Below are positions 30,478 to 40,079 of a DNA stretch of 51,036 nt, piece by piece. A program made the translations under genes and the position numbers. The first letter of the stretch is position 1, and every line of letters begins with the position of its first letter. The stretch is from positions 1 through 51,036 of the forward strand of contig CACGHU010000002.1 in assembly GCA_902572945.1 (NCBI GenBank), in the 5' to 3' direction. The DNA is from an uncultured Pelagibacteraceae bacterium. Lineage in GTDB: Bacteria; Pseudomonadota; Alphaproteobacteria; Pelagibacterales; Pelagibacteraceae. The notes below the pieces were generated by a model. The model had not been told where the DNA came from. It saw only the letters and a program-made list of their open reading frames with translations, and searched no databases.

Positions 30478-31547
30478 AATTTTACACCGGCTCCTTTTAG
30501 AAAAACTGCCGTCTTATCTAATTGCCATCTTGGGTTCGCAGGGGCATCTAATTTACTAAATTGTTTTAATTTAAATTTTTCTAAGCCAACCATTGCAATC
30601 ATTGCAGCATTATCACCACATAAATTAAGTGGAGGAAAAATAGGTATAAAATTTTCTTCAAAACTCAATTTTTTTAATTTATTTCTAATTTTATTATTTG
30701 CTGCTACCCCACCTGCTATTACAAAAAAGTTGTTTTTAGTTTGAGATATTTTTTTAAATTGATCAAAAGCGTTTTTAGTTTTCTTAACTAGAATTTCCTC
30801 AATTGTTTTTTGAAATGATGCAGCTAAATCATGTTTATCTTGATTATTTTTAATCGATTTTGAAATTTTAAGAACAGCAGTTTTAAGGCCAGCAAATGAT
30901 AAATTGCAACCACCTTTATTAATTATTGGTTTTGGGAGAATATATCTATCTTTATTGCCTTGAGCTGCAAATTTTTCTATGAAAGGCCCTCCAGGAAATT
31001 TAATACCCAACAATTTCGCAGTTTTATCAAAAGCTTCACCTAGAGCATCGTCTATTGTTGTTCCAAGTCTTTTATACTTTCCTAATTTTTTAACAGCTAA
31101 ATACTGACTGTGACCACCGGAAATTAATAAAAGTAAATATGGATATCTCAAATTGGTTACAAGTTTAGGACTTAGAGCATGGCCTTCTAGATGATTAACA
31201 ACAATTAGTGGTTTTTTTAAAGTCATTGCTAAAGCTTTCGCAAAATTTAAACCTACCGATAAACAAACTATTAATCCAGGCCCACCAGTGACTGCAATAG
31301 CATCTATGTCTTTTAATTTTCTTCCACTTTTTTTTAAGGCCCTATTTACAATTAAATCAATTTTATCAATATGAGATCTGGCTGCTAATTCAGGAACAAC
31401 GCCACCAAATTTTTTATGTATTTCCTCTTGGCTAGAGATTACATTTGACAGCAAATTAGGTACAGTTTCAGTGCTTTCTTCTAATACAGCAGCCGCAGTT
31501 TCATCACAGCTTGTCTCGATTCCTAAAATTAATACTTTTTTTTTCAT
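30474..31547 (-). CDS. tsaD: tRNA N6-adenosine threonylcarbamoyltransferase TsaD
   Basis: ILGIETSCDETAAAVLE, GGVVPELAARSHI, NHLEGHALSP, LLISGGHSQ, GCNLSFAGLKTAV. Confidence 0.97.
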   Translation of the reverse strand: MKKKVLILGIETSCDETAAAVLEESTETVPNLLSNVISSQEEIHKKFGGVVPELAARSHIDKIDLIVNRALKKSGRKLKDIDAIAVTGGPGLIVCLSVGLNFAKALAMTLKKPLIVVNHLEGHALSPKLVTNLRYPYLLLLISGGHSQYLAVKKLGKYKRLGTTIDDALGEAFDKTAKLLGIKFPGGPFIEKFAAQGNKDRYILPKPIINKGGCNLSFAGLKTAVLKISKSIKNNQDKHDLAASFQKTIEEILVKKTKNAFDQFKKISQTKNNFFVIAGGVAANNKIRNKLKKLSFEENFIPIFPPLNLCGDNAAMIAMVGLEKFKLKQFSKLDAPANPRWQLDKTAVFLKGAGVKL

Positions 31548-31604
31548 TAAATTTCTTTTTATAAATTGTAAATATCCAATATAAAATTTATTGAAATTAA
31601 TTCT

Positions 31605-32531
31605 ATGAAAAAAAAAATTATTATAGGAACAAGAGGAAGTAAATTGGCTTTGATTTACGCTAGAATTGCAGAACAGAATATTAATAAATTTAAATCAAGA
31701 TTTGCTGTAAAATCTGTGAGTATTAAAAAAGTAACTACCAAGGGAGACAAGATTCAAAATAAAAGACTTTCTGATGTTGGAGGAAAAGGATTATTCACCA
31801 AAAAAATTGAAAATGAACTTTTAAATAAAAAAATTGATATCGCGGTTCACGCATTAAAAGATGTACCATCAAGGGAGAATAAAAAATTATTTATAAATTG
31901 CTTTCTAAAAAGAAACGATCCAAGAGAAGTTTTGATAACTAGAAAAAATAAAAAATTTAAAAGTCTTCCAAAAAATTCAATAGTAGGTACCTCATCTTTT
32001 AGAAGAGAATTCCAGCTTAAGAGAATGCGAAAAGATTTAATTTACAAGTTGATAAGAGGCAATGTTGATACGAGAATCAAAAAATTAAAAAATAAAATTT
32101 ATGATGCAATAATTTTATCATATGCAGGTTTGAAAAGTTTAAAAATGCAAAACAAAATTTCTCAAGTTTTTTCTTTATCAGAAATAATTCCTTCTGCAGG
32201 TCAGGGCACAATTGCTTTACAATGTAGAAAAGATGATCTTGGAATAATGCAATTACTTGAAGCTATAAATCATACTCAAACTAACATATGTGTAAATGCT
32301 GAAAGAGATGTTCTTAAAGTTTTAGATGGAGATTGCGAAACTCCTGTTGGAGTAAATGCAAAAATTCAAAATAATAAATTAAATATTGTTACAGAATTAT
32401 TTTCTTTAGATGGTAAAAAAAGATTTTACCTTAAGTCTTCAAAAAAATTATATTTAGCTCATTTAGCTGGAAAAGAACTTGGTGAAAAATTAAAAAAAAG
32501 ATCTAAAAACCTATATAAGAAAAAAAAATAA
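31605..32531 (+). CDS. hemC: hydroxymethylbilane synthase
   Basis: IGTRGSKLALIYA, DVGGKGLFTKKIE, DIAVHALKDVPS, VGTSSFRREFQL, RGNVDTRI, DGDCETPVG. Confidence 0.96.
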   Translation: MKKKIIIGTRGSKLALIYARIAEQNINKFKSRFAVKSVSIKKVTTKGDKIQNKRLSDVGGKGLFTKKIENELLNKKIDIAVHALKDVPSRENKKLFINCFLKRNDPREVLITRKNKKFKSLPKNSIVGTSSFRREFQLKRMRKDLIYKLIRGNVDTRIKKLKNKIYDAIILSYAGLKSLKMQNKISQVFSLSEIIPSAGQGTIALQCRKDDLGIMQLLEAINHTQTNICVNAERDVLKVLDGDCETPVGVNAKIQNNKLNIVTELFSLDGKKRFYLKSSKKLYLAHLAGKELGEKLKKRSKNLYKKKK

Positions 32532-33230
32532 ATGCATATTTTATTTACTAGACCATTTGAAGATTGCCATGAACTAATGTTAAGATTTAAATCTTTAGGG
32601 CATATGGTTTCGCATATACCTGTGATTAGTATTAGAAAAAAAATTTATGAAAGCTTGGACTTCTCTCTTTTTAAAGGAATTATATTCACAAGTTCAAATG
32701 CTATTAAATATTTAGATACACAAAAAATTGATAAAAAAATAAAATGTTTTTGCGTTGGAAACGCTACTGAAAAAGTTGCTAAAATGGAGGGATTTCAAAA
32801 CATTTATGTAGCAGGTGGCAATGTTGAAAATCTAAAAGAGATTATTTTCCAAAATTTTAGAATTTCTGATGGAAATTTAATTTATGTTACAGGGCAAATA
32901 ATATCTTCAGACCTAGATAAAAAATTAATTTCTAAGGGATACCACTTAAAAAGAATAATTAACTATGAGGCAATTGAGCAAGAAAAGTTTAATAATGATG
33001 AGATTGAAAAACTTAAAGATAACATACCTGATATCGTCTATGTTTACTCTCAAAACAGCGCACAAAGCTTTCTTAATATGATAAAAAATTATAATCTTCA
33101 AAGCTCTTGGATGAATACTAATTTAATGTGTATAAGTGAAAAAAGCTCTGCAGTTTTAAATGAAATAAAGTGGAAAAAAATATTCCTTTTTAATCCTGGA
33201 GAAGAGGAATATTTATTATATAAAATTTGA
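32532..33230 (+). CDS. hemD: uroporphyrinogen-III synthase
   Basis: Position after hemC; LFTRPFEDCHELMLRF, IIFTSSNAIKYL, FCVGNATEKVAKMEGF, VYVYSQNSAQSF. Confidence 0.85.
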   Translation: MHILFTRPFEDCHELMLRFKSLGHMVSHIPVISIRKKIYESLDFSLFKGIIFTSSNAIKYLDTQKIDKKIKCFCVGNATEKVAKMEGFQNIYVAGGNVENLKEIIFQNFRISDGNLIYVTGQIISSDLDKKLISKGYHLKRIINYEAIEQEKFNNDEIEKLKDNIPDIVYVYSQNSAQSFLNMIKNYNLQSSWMNTNLMCISEKSSAVLNEIKWKKIFLFNPGEEEYLLYKI

Positions 33231-34318
33231 TTATGGAAATATTTGATAATTTTAAAGATTTATTTTTATCTGTTTGGAACAGGGGAATTTTAGGTATTGA
33301 TATATTCGAGATTTTGATTGGATTAGGTATTTTTTTAATATTTTTAATTTTTAGAGGATTAATCAGTAAGCTAATAATTAAAAAATTAGAGATAATTTCA
33401 CAACGAACAACTAATAAGTTAGATGATACCTTTGTTAAGGCGATGGTAGGTCCAGCAAGATTTTTACCTGTTGTTTTAGGATTTTTTATAGCAAGCTACT
33501 ATATGACTTTTTCAGAGGATACAAGATCGTTTGTAGACAACATTAATAGAACATTAATAACAATTTTACTATTTTGGATCATTCATCAAATTATTGAACC
33601 TATTTCATACATACTGAGTGGATTAGGAAAAATTTTAACCAGAGAGTTGATAGGATGGATAATTAAGTCATTAAAAATTTTAATTTTTATTTTAGGTGCC
33701 GCAGCAGTTCTAGAGTTATGGGGAATTAAAATTGGCCCAATAATTGCTGGCCTTGGTCTCTTTGGTGTTGCGGTTGCTTTAGGAGCTCAAGATTTATTTA
33801 AAAATTTGATTTCAGGAATATTAGTATTGGTTGAAAAACGTTTTAAAATGGGGGACTGGATTTTGGTTGAAGGGATTATAGAAGGAATAGTAGAAAAAAT
33901 TGGGTTTAGATCTACAACAATAAGAAAATTTGATAAATCGCTTGCAATAATACCAAATTTTCAATTTGCAGAGAACGCCGTTATTAACATTAGTCAAACT
34001 ACTAATTGGATAATAAGTTGGATTATTAATCTTCAATACGACACTACTGTAGATCAACTTAAAAAAATTAGAGATGAAATTGAGAATTACATTAAAGAAC
34101 ATGATGATTTTAATACTGAACTTGGTTATGCGGTAAGAATAGATAAATTTGCTGAAAGTTCTATTGATATGTATGTACGTTGTTTTACAAAAACTGATGA
34201 ATGGGAGAAATGGTTGTCAGTAAAAGAAAGATTAGCAATACAAATTAAACAAATTGTAGAAAAAAATGGTGCTGCTTTTGCATTTCCAAGTCAATCTATT
34301 TACGTGGAAAAAAAATGA
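33227..34318 (+). CDS. MscS family mechanosensitive channel
   Basis: ALGAQDLFKNLISGILVLVEKRFKMGDWILVEGIIEGIVEKIGFRSTTIRKFDKSLAIIPNFQFAENAVINIS. Confidence 0.92.
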   Translation: MIMEIFDNFKDLFLSVWNRGILGIDIFEILIGLGIFLIFLIFRGLISKLIIKKLEIISQRTTNKLDDTFVKAMVGPARFLPVVLGFFIASYYMTFSEDTRSFVDNINRTLITILLFWIIHQIIEPISYILSGLGKILTRELIGWIIKSLKILIFILGAAAVLELWGIKIGPIIAGLGLFGVAVALGAQDLFKNLISGILVLVEKRFKMGDWILVEGIIEGIVEKIGFRSTTIRKFDKSLAIIPNFQFAENAVINISQTTNWIISWIINLQYDTTVDQLKKIRDEIENYIKEHDDFNTELGYAVRIDKFAESSIDMYVRCFTKTDEWEKWLSVKERLAIQIKQIVEKNGAAFAFPSQSIYVEKK

Positions 34319-34608
34319 TTGCATTATTTTATTTGGCACTTCAAGTTTTAAAACTTTATACTTATGTTGTTATTGCCAATGTAGTTATAAGTTGGTTAGT
34401 TGCTTTTAATGTCTTAAATACTTCCAATAGATTTGTATATTTAGTTTTAGATTTTACATATAGACTTACCGAACCTTTGCTAATGTATATTAGGCGTTTT
34501 TTGCCAAATCTAGGTGCTTTCGATATTTCTCCCATTGTTCTTCTTTTGTTGATATGGTTTGTGGAAGTGTGTATGAAGCTATATTTAGCACCAATTTTAT
34601 TTAATTAA
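34315..34608 (+). CDS. YggT family membrane protein
   Basis: YVVIANVVISWLVAFNV, LTEPLLMYIRRFLPNLGAFDISPIVLLLLI. Confidence 0.88.
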   Translation: MIALFYLALQVLKLYTYVVIANVVISWLVAFNVLNTSNRFVYLVLDFTYRLTEPLLMYIRRFLPNLGAFDISPIVLLLLIWFVEVCMKLYLAPILFN

Positions 34609-34610
34609 TT

Positions 34611-35465
34611 ATGATTTTGATCGATGGGAAAAAAGAAGCAGCAAACTTAAGAGAAGAATTAAAGAAAGAAGTTTCTAATCTAAAAAAGAAATATAATAAA
34701 GTTCCTGGATTAACAGTAATTTTGATTGGAGAAGATGCACCAAGCAAAATTTATGTAAAAAATAAGGAAAAATCAGCTAACGAAGTAGGGTTAAAATCAG
34801 AAGTTATAAGATATCCTGATACTGTAGAAGAAAAAACAGTCTTAGATAAAATTGATGAACTGAATATGGATAAAAATGTATCTGGAATTTTGGTTCAACT
34901 ACCACTACCAAAGCACTTTGATAAGCAAAAAGTTATTGAAAGAATTTTACCAAGCAAAGATGTTGATGGATTTCACCCTGTGAATGTTGGAAATTTATCA
35001 TCAGGTTATCAGAGCTCAATTCCCTGTACCCCCCTTGGTTGTTATTTGATGATTAAAAAAATTGAACCAAATTTAAATGGCAAAAAAGCAGTAGTTGTTG
35101 GAAGATCAAATTTAAATGGAAAGCCAATGACTCAACTTCTTTTAAAGGAAAATTGCACTGTTACAGTGACACATTCAAAAACAAAAGATCTTAAAGGCGA
35201 GTGCTTAAAAGGCGATATTGTTATTGCGGCGGTTGGGATACCTGAGCTTGTAAAAGGAGATTGGATTAAAAAAGATGCCATTGTAATTGATGTTGGAATT
35301 AATAAAACTGAAAAAGGTATTGTTGGTGATGTAGCTTTTGAGGAAGTTTCTAAGGTTGCTAAAGCTTTAACCCCAGTTCCAGGTGGAGTAGGACCGATGA
35401 CAATTGCGTGTTTATTAAAAAATACCGTAGAATGTTTTAAACGTAATGAAGTTTCAGTAGATTAA
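34611..35465 (+). CDS. folD: methylenetetrahydrofolate dehydrogenase/cyclohydrolase
   Basis: PGLTVILIGEDAPSKIYVKNKEKS, GILVQLPLPKHFD, KDVDGFHPVNVG, PCTPLGCYLMI, VVVGRSNLNGKPMTQLLL, PVPGGVGPMTI. Confidence 0.97.
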   Translation: MILIDGKKEAANLREELKKEVSNLKKKYNKVPGLTVILIGEDAPSKIYVKNKEKSANEVGLKSEVIRYPDTVEEKTVLDKIDELNMDKNVSGILVQLPLPKHFDKQKVIERILPSKDVDGFHPVNVGNLSSGYQSSIPCTPLGCYLMIKKIEPNLNGKKAVVVGRSNLNGKPMTQLLLKENCTVTVTHSKTKDLKGECLKGDIVIAAVGIPELVKGDWIKKDAIVIDVGINKTEKGIVGDVAFEEVSKVAKALTPVPGGVGPMTIACLLKNTVECFKRNEVSVD

Positions 35466-35503
35466 AAAATATTTTAAAAATATAGTAATATTTAAAAATT
35501 TTT

Positions 35504-36688
35504 ATGAAGTGCAGAATTACAAATAGTAAATGCAAAATTTTTTTAGATCTTGGAAAAATGCCGATTGCAAATGGATTTTTGAAGAAAAAATCTTTTAAAA
35601 AGGAATATTTTTTTCCTCTTAAAGTAGGATTTAGTGAAAAGATCAGTTTGGTTCAATTAATGAAAAATCCAAATCCTAAAAAAATGTTTAATAAACACTA
35701 TCCGTTTTATACTTCAAGTTCTAAGTTTATGATAAGACATTTTAAAAAATTTTCAGACTGGACGAAAAGAAATTTTCTTAAAAAAAAATCAAAAATTTTA
35801 GAAGTCGGATCAAATGATGGTACTTTTCTAAAAAATTTTAGTAAAAATATTTCTGTTGGTTACGAACCATCAAAAAGTGTTCATAAAGCTGCTGTAGCTA
35901 ATAATATAAAAAGTGTAAATAAATTTTTCAACTTAAAAAATATAAGAGACCTCATAAAGAAAAGACAAAAGTTTGATGTAATTATGGGATCAAACGCAAT
36001 TTGTCATATCCCAAATCAAAAAGAACTTATCAACTGTTTTGATAAATTATTGACTAAAAATGGAGCAATTATTTTTGAGGAACCATATTTAGGCTCTATG
36101 TTTAAAAAAATTTCTTATGATCAAATTTATGATGAACATGTTTACATGTTTTCTGCTAGCTCCATAAAAAAAATTTATAATTTATTTAATTTTAAATTAG
36201 TTGATGCTATTCCACAGATTACACATGGTGGTTCAATGCGATACATTATAAAAAGAGATAACAAACAAGAAATAACTAATAGACTGAAAAGAATTCTATC
36301 TAAAGAAAGAAAAGAAAAAATAGATAGTTTCCTTGGCTGTTTAAAATTTAAACAAAACGTAGAAACTTCAAAAAAAAAATTAGTTTTGAAATTAAATAAA
36401 ATTAAAAAGAATGGAAATAAAATATGTGGTTATGGCGCAACATCTAAAAGCACCACCATCTTAAATTACTGTAAAATTGATACAAAAATAATTGATTGTA
36501 TATTTGATACAACACCAGAAAAAATTAATAGATATTCACCTGGAATGCATATTCCAATAATAAATTATAAACATTTTAAAAAAAGCCATTACAAAAATAT
36601 TTTTTTATTTGCCTGGAATCACAAAAAAGAGATTTTAAGAAAAGAAAAACATTTGCAAAACATAAATTGGATAACCCATTTAAAATAA
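35504..36688 (+). CDS. SAM-dependent C-methyltransferase-like protein (NDP-sugar C-methyltransferase family)
   Basis: N-terminal zinc-binding-like CRITNSKCKIFLDLGKMPIANGFL; EVGSNDGTFLKNF; C-terminal KICGYGATSKSTTILNYC. Confidence 0.82.
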   Translation: MKCRITNSKCKIFLDLGKMPIANGFLKKKSFKKEYFFPLKVGFSEKISLVQLMKNPNPKKMFNKHYPFYTSSSKFMIRHFKKFSDWTKRNFLKKKSKILEVGSNDGTFLKNFSKNISVGYEPSKSVHKAAVANNIKSVNKFFNLKNIRDLIKKRQKFDVIMGSNAICHIPNQKELINCFDKLLTKNGAIIFEEPYLGSMFKKISYDQIYDEHVYMFSASSIKKIYNLFNFKLVDAIPQITHGGSMRYIIKRDNKQEITNRLKRILSKERKEKIDSFLGCLKFKQNVETSKKKLVLKLNKIKKNGNKICGYGATSKSTTILNYCKIDTKIIDCIFDTTPEKINRYSPGMHIPIINYKHFKKSHYKNIFLFAWNHKKEILRKEKHLQNINWITHLK

Positions 36689-36709
36689 AATTTAGTTTTA
36701 TTAAAATTT

Positions 36710-37513
36710 ATGAAAATAAAAACTTACACTATTTTTGGACATAATGGTTTTATTGGATCGATACTTAAGGAAAAACTTAAAAATAATAAATTGATACTAC
36801 CTAGTAGGGGTCAAACAATTTTTAGATATCACTTAGGCGATATAATATATTGCATTGGAAGTGATTTATGGAAAAAGGATTATTATAATTCATATTATGC
36901 AAATTTAGGGTACTTACCCGAAATAATTAAAAAAAATAAATTCAATTCGTTTAATTTTTTATCTAGCGCTAGAATTTATAAAAATTCTAATTTTGGAGAT
37001 GTTAATAATTTATTAAAAGTTAATCCTGCTGATAATGATGACTATTTCAATATAAAAAAGATATGTGCTGAATCGTTTTTAATCAATTGTAATAAAAAAA
37101 TTAAAATTTTGAGATTAGGAAATCTTTATGGAAACAATTATAATGCACCTATTCTATTACCTACATTAATAAGAAATGCTATTAACAAAAAACTGATTAA
37201 TATTACAATCAATAAAAAATCTTTAAAAGATTATTTAAACGTAGATGATGCTACAAATATTATTATCAAGATAATTAAAAGTGGAAAAAAAAATATTTAT
37301 AATATAGCCTCCGGAGAAAGAACATCTCTTTTAAGTATTGCGAATAAAATAAAAAAAATAACAAATTGTAGAATTAAATATTCAAACCAAAAAAATTTGA
37401 AAAATGAAGCTAAAATTGATATCTCACAAATTAAAAAAGAATTTAAATTTCAACCAAAATCCTACCTACTATCTGACATTGATACACTTGTTAAAGATTA
37501 TTTAAATAGATAA
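36710..37513 (+). CDS. NAD-dependent epimerase/dehydratase family protein
   Basis: YTIFGHNGFIGSILKEKL Rossmann start; LRLGNLYGNNYNAP; YNIASGERTSLLSIA. Confidence 0.82.
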   Translation: MKIKTYTIFGHNGFIGSILKEKLKNNKLILPSRGQTIFRYHLGDIIYCIGSDLWKKDYYNSYYANLGYLPEIIKKNKFNSFNFLSSARIYKNSNFGDVNNLLKVNPADNDDYFNIKKICAESFLINCNKKIKILRLGNLYGNNYNAPILLPTLIRNAINKKLINITINKKSLKDYLNVDDATNIIIKIIKSGKKNIYNIASGERTSLLSIANKIKKITNCRIKYSNQKNLKNEAKIDISQIKKEFKFQPKSYLLSDIDTLVKDYLNR

Positions 37514-37516
37514 GCA

Positions 37517-38380
37517 ATGAAAAATATTCAAAAAAATTTAACCGTATTTATGATTGCATATCATTCTAATTATAGAATTGAAAATGTTATAAAAAAAATA
37601 AATCCTAAAATAAAAATTTTAATTATCGAAAATTCAAATTTAATTGAAACAAAAAATTATTTTGAAAAAAAATTCAAAAATGTAAAAGTTATTCTTAGTA
37701 AAGTTAATTTGGGTATGACAGGAGGAGTAAATTTGGCGTTTAAAAATATTAAAACTAAATATTCAATATATCTAGACATGGACATTAATTTTTCAAAAGG
37801 GACAATAGAGAGATTCTTTAATTTTGCTGAAAAAACAAAAAATTTTGCTTTTTTAGTTCCAAATTTGCAACATTCAAAATATCCAAAACATTTTTATTTT
37901 GAACCAAAAAATGAGGACAGTTATTCAATTAGACTTAAAATAGCTCATTTTCATTTTGTTTTTTATAATATGAAAGCCACAAAAGATATTGGACTATATG
38001 ATAAAAATATTTTTTTTTACTACGATGAGACAGACTATTGTTTAAGAGCGATCAAAAAGAATTATAATATTTTTTTGTTAAAAAACGTAAAAGTGAAACA
38101 TCTTGAAAATCAATCATATAAAAAAAACATTCGTCTAGCTATTGAGCCTTTGAGGCAGTGGCATCTTATGTGGGGAAAATTCTATTTCAACAAAAAGCAC
38201 TATGGATCATTTAATGCATATAAATATTGTTTACCTAATTTATGTGGGAGTTTTTTTAAAATGATTGTTTATTCATGTTTTGATGGGTATAAATGTAAAT
38301 TGCATGTTAATAGACTGTCGGGTCTTTTAAATAGCATGTTTGGAAAAAAATCTTGGAAGAGGCTTGAAAATTATAGTTAA
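37517..38380 (+). CDS. glycosyltransferase family 2
   Basis: ILIIENSN, NLGMTGGVNLAFKNIKTKYSIYLDMDI, YDETDYCLRAIKKNYNIFLLKNVKVKHLENQSY. Confidence 0.87.
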   Translation: MKNIQKNLTVFMIAYHSNYRIENVIKKINPKIKILIIENSNLIETKNYFEKKFKNVKVILSKVNLGMTGGVNLAFKNIKTKYSIYLDMDINFSKGTIERFFNFAEKTKNFAFLVPNLQHSKYPKHFYFEPKNEDSYSIRLKIAHFHFVFYNMKATKDIGLYDKNIFFYYDETDYCLRAIKKNYNIFLLKNVKVKHLENQSYKKNIRLAIEPLRQWHLMWGKFYFNKKHYGSFNAYKYCLPNLCGSFFKMIVYSCFDGYKCKLHVNRLSGLLNSMFGKKSWKRLENYS

Positions 38381-38383
38381 AAT

Positions 38384-39598
38384 TTAAGATTTTAGTTTTT
38401 TTTTATGAAAATTAATAAATCTTTCTACATTCTTTTTGTTAAAACTTTTATTATCTTCAAAAGAAACATTTTTCAGCGAATAAGCCTTACTGTTTGTATT
38501 TCTTGAAATAATTGTTGTATTTCCTTTGTAAAGTTTCAATTTAATAGAACCATTTACTTTATTTCTTTTTAAATCTACAATTTTTTGCAATTTAATTCTC
38601 TCTTTTGAAAACCAATAGCCGTTATAAATCAACTCAGCATATCTTGGCATAATGTTTTCTTTTGAATGCATTGTTGACTTGTCTAACGAAACTGACTCTA
38701 TTGCACGGTGCGCAATCATTAACAATGTTCCACCTGGAGTTTCGTAAACACCTCTAGATTTTATACCTAGAAATCTATTTTCCACTAAGTCTACTCTTCC
38801 AATACCGTTTTTTCCTGCAAGATGATTTAATTTCTTTAATAGTATTGAAGGAGATAATTTTTTCCCATTTAAACCTATAGGATCACTTTTTTTAAAATTT
38901 ATAGTAATATAAGTTGGTTTGTTAGGAGCCTTTTCTGGCGAATAAGTTCTTTGAAATATAAATTCTGGTGGTTGATTTTTTGGGTTTTCTAAAACTTTTC
39001 CCTCGGTTGAGGTATGAAATAAATTATCATCAATCGAAAAAGGTGGTTCACCTTTTTTGTCTTTTGGTATTGGTATATTTTTCTTTTTAGCATATTTGAT
39101 AAGATCAGTTCTAGAATTTAAATTCCAAATACGCCAAGGAGCAATTACTTTTATTTTTGGATTAAAAAAATAATAACCAAGTTCAAATCTTACTTGATCA
39201 TTTCCTTTTCCTGTAGAACCATGTGAAACAGCAAAAGCTTTAAATTTTTTTGCAACCTTAATTTGCGCTTTTGATATCAATGGCCTGGCTATAGATGTTC
39301 CCAGTAAATATACACCTTCATACACAGCGTGACCTCTAATCATTGGGAAAACATACTCTTTTACAAACTCGTCTTGTAAATTTTCAATAATTATATTTTT
39401 AACTCCCAAACGTTTAGCATTGTTAATAATTTTTTTTTTATTTATTTTTTGGCCAATATCAGCTGTATAAGCAATTACATCAGCTTTGAAATTTTCTTGA
39501 AGCCATTTTAAAATAATTGAGGTATCAAGACCACCAGAATAGGCTAAAACAATTTTTTTTTTTTGCTTTTTTTTAGCTGCAGCTTTTTTTTGCTTCAT
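38384..39598 (-). CDS. argG: argininosuccinate synthase
   Basis: KKIVLAYSGGLDTSIILKWLQE, SHGSTGKGNDQVRFELGYY, GIGRVDLVENRFLGIKSRGVYETPGGTLL. Confidence 0.96.
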   Translation of the reverse strand: MKQKKAAAKKKQKKKIVLAYSGGLDTSIILKWLQENFKADVIAYTADIGQKINKKKIINNAKRLGVKNIIIENLQDEFVKEYVFPMIRGHAVYEGVYLLGTSIARPLISKAQIKVAKKFKAFAVSHGSTGKGNDQVRFELGYYFFNPKIKVIAPWRIWNLNSRTDLIKYAKKKNIPIPKDKKGEPPFSIDDNLFHTSTEGKVLENPKNQPPEFIFQRTYSPEKAPNKPTYITINFKKSDPIGLNGKKLSPSILLKKLNHLAGKNGIGRVDLVENRFLGIKSRGVYETPGGTLLMIAHRAIESVSLDKSTMHSKENIMPRYAELIYNGYWFSKERIKLQKIVDLKRNKVNGSIKLKLYKGNTTIISRNTNSKAYSLKNVSFEDNKSFNKKNVERFINFHKKKLKS

Positions 39599-40079
39599 TA
39601 TAAGCTTTTGTAAAACCTAGCAGTGAGTAATGATCAATTGTTTGTGAACCAGAAGAGTTATATCCTGAAACCATTATTCTAGATCCTTTTTTCATTGTTC
39701 TTATCATTTTTCTTTCAACTTTATTATCAGCTATCCATGCAAAACTTTCTTGTGATATGTCAAATTTATATTTGAACTTCCCTGACTTTGCAGTTATTGA
39801 ATTTTGCTTATTAAATTCATATCCAGCAGTAAGACTAATTTCATCAACAATTTTCTCATTAGGTCTAAAAGAAACAAATAATCTCGAATCTCTCTTATTT
39901 GTTTTAGGTGACTGGAGGACAGGTTTTGATTGTGCAAAACAAACAATACCATCAGATTTAGTTAAAACCATAGTTTCCCAGTCTTTAAATTTTCCAACTT
40001 TTTTTACTTCTTCGGCGACCAAGCCGGAAGGAAATAATATTAAGATTGCACCTACAATAGTTTTTTTAATTATGGACAT
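39573..40079 (-). CDS. invasion-associated locus B (IalB) family protein
   Basis: Signal peptide; KVGKFKDWETMVLTK(S)DGIVCFAQSKPV; RIMVSGYNSSGSQTIDHYSLLGFTKAY. Confidence 0.83.
   Translation of the reverse strand: MSIIKKTIVGAILILFPSGLVAEEVKKVGKFKDWETMVLTKSDGIVCFAQSKPVLQSPKTNKRDSRLFVSFRPNEKIVDEISLTAGYEFNKQNSITAKSGKFKYKFDISQESFAWIADNKVERKMIRTMKKGSRIMVSGYNSSGSQTIDHYSLLGFTKAYNEAKKSCS

Noticed and set aside
35466-35503. AT palindromes (AAAATATTTTAAAAATATAGTAATATTTAAAAATTTTT) between folD and the methyltransferase
   Set aside because: Inverted repeats of A/T only are expected by chance in DNA of this composition.
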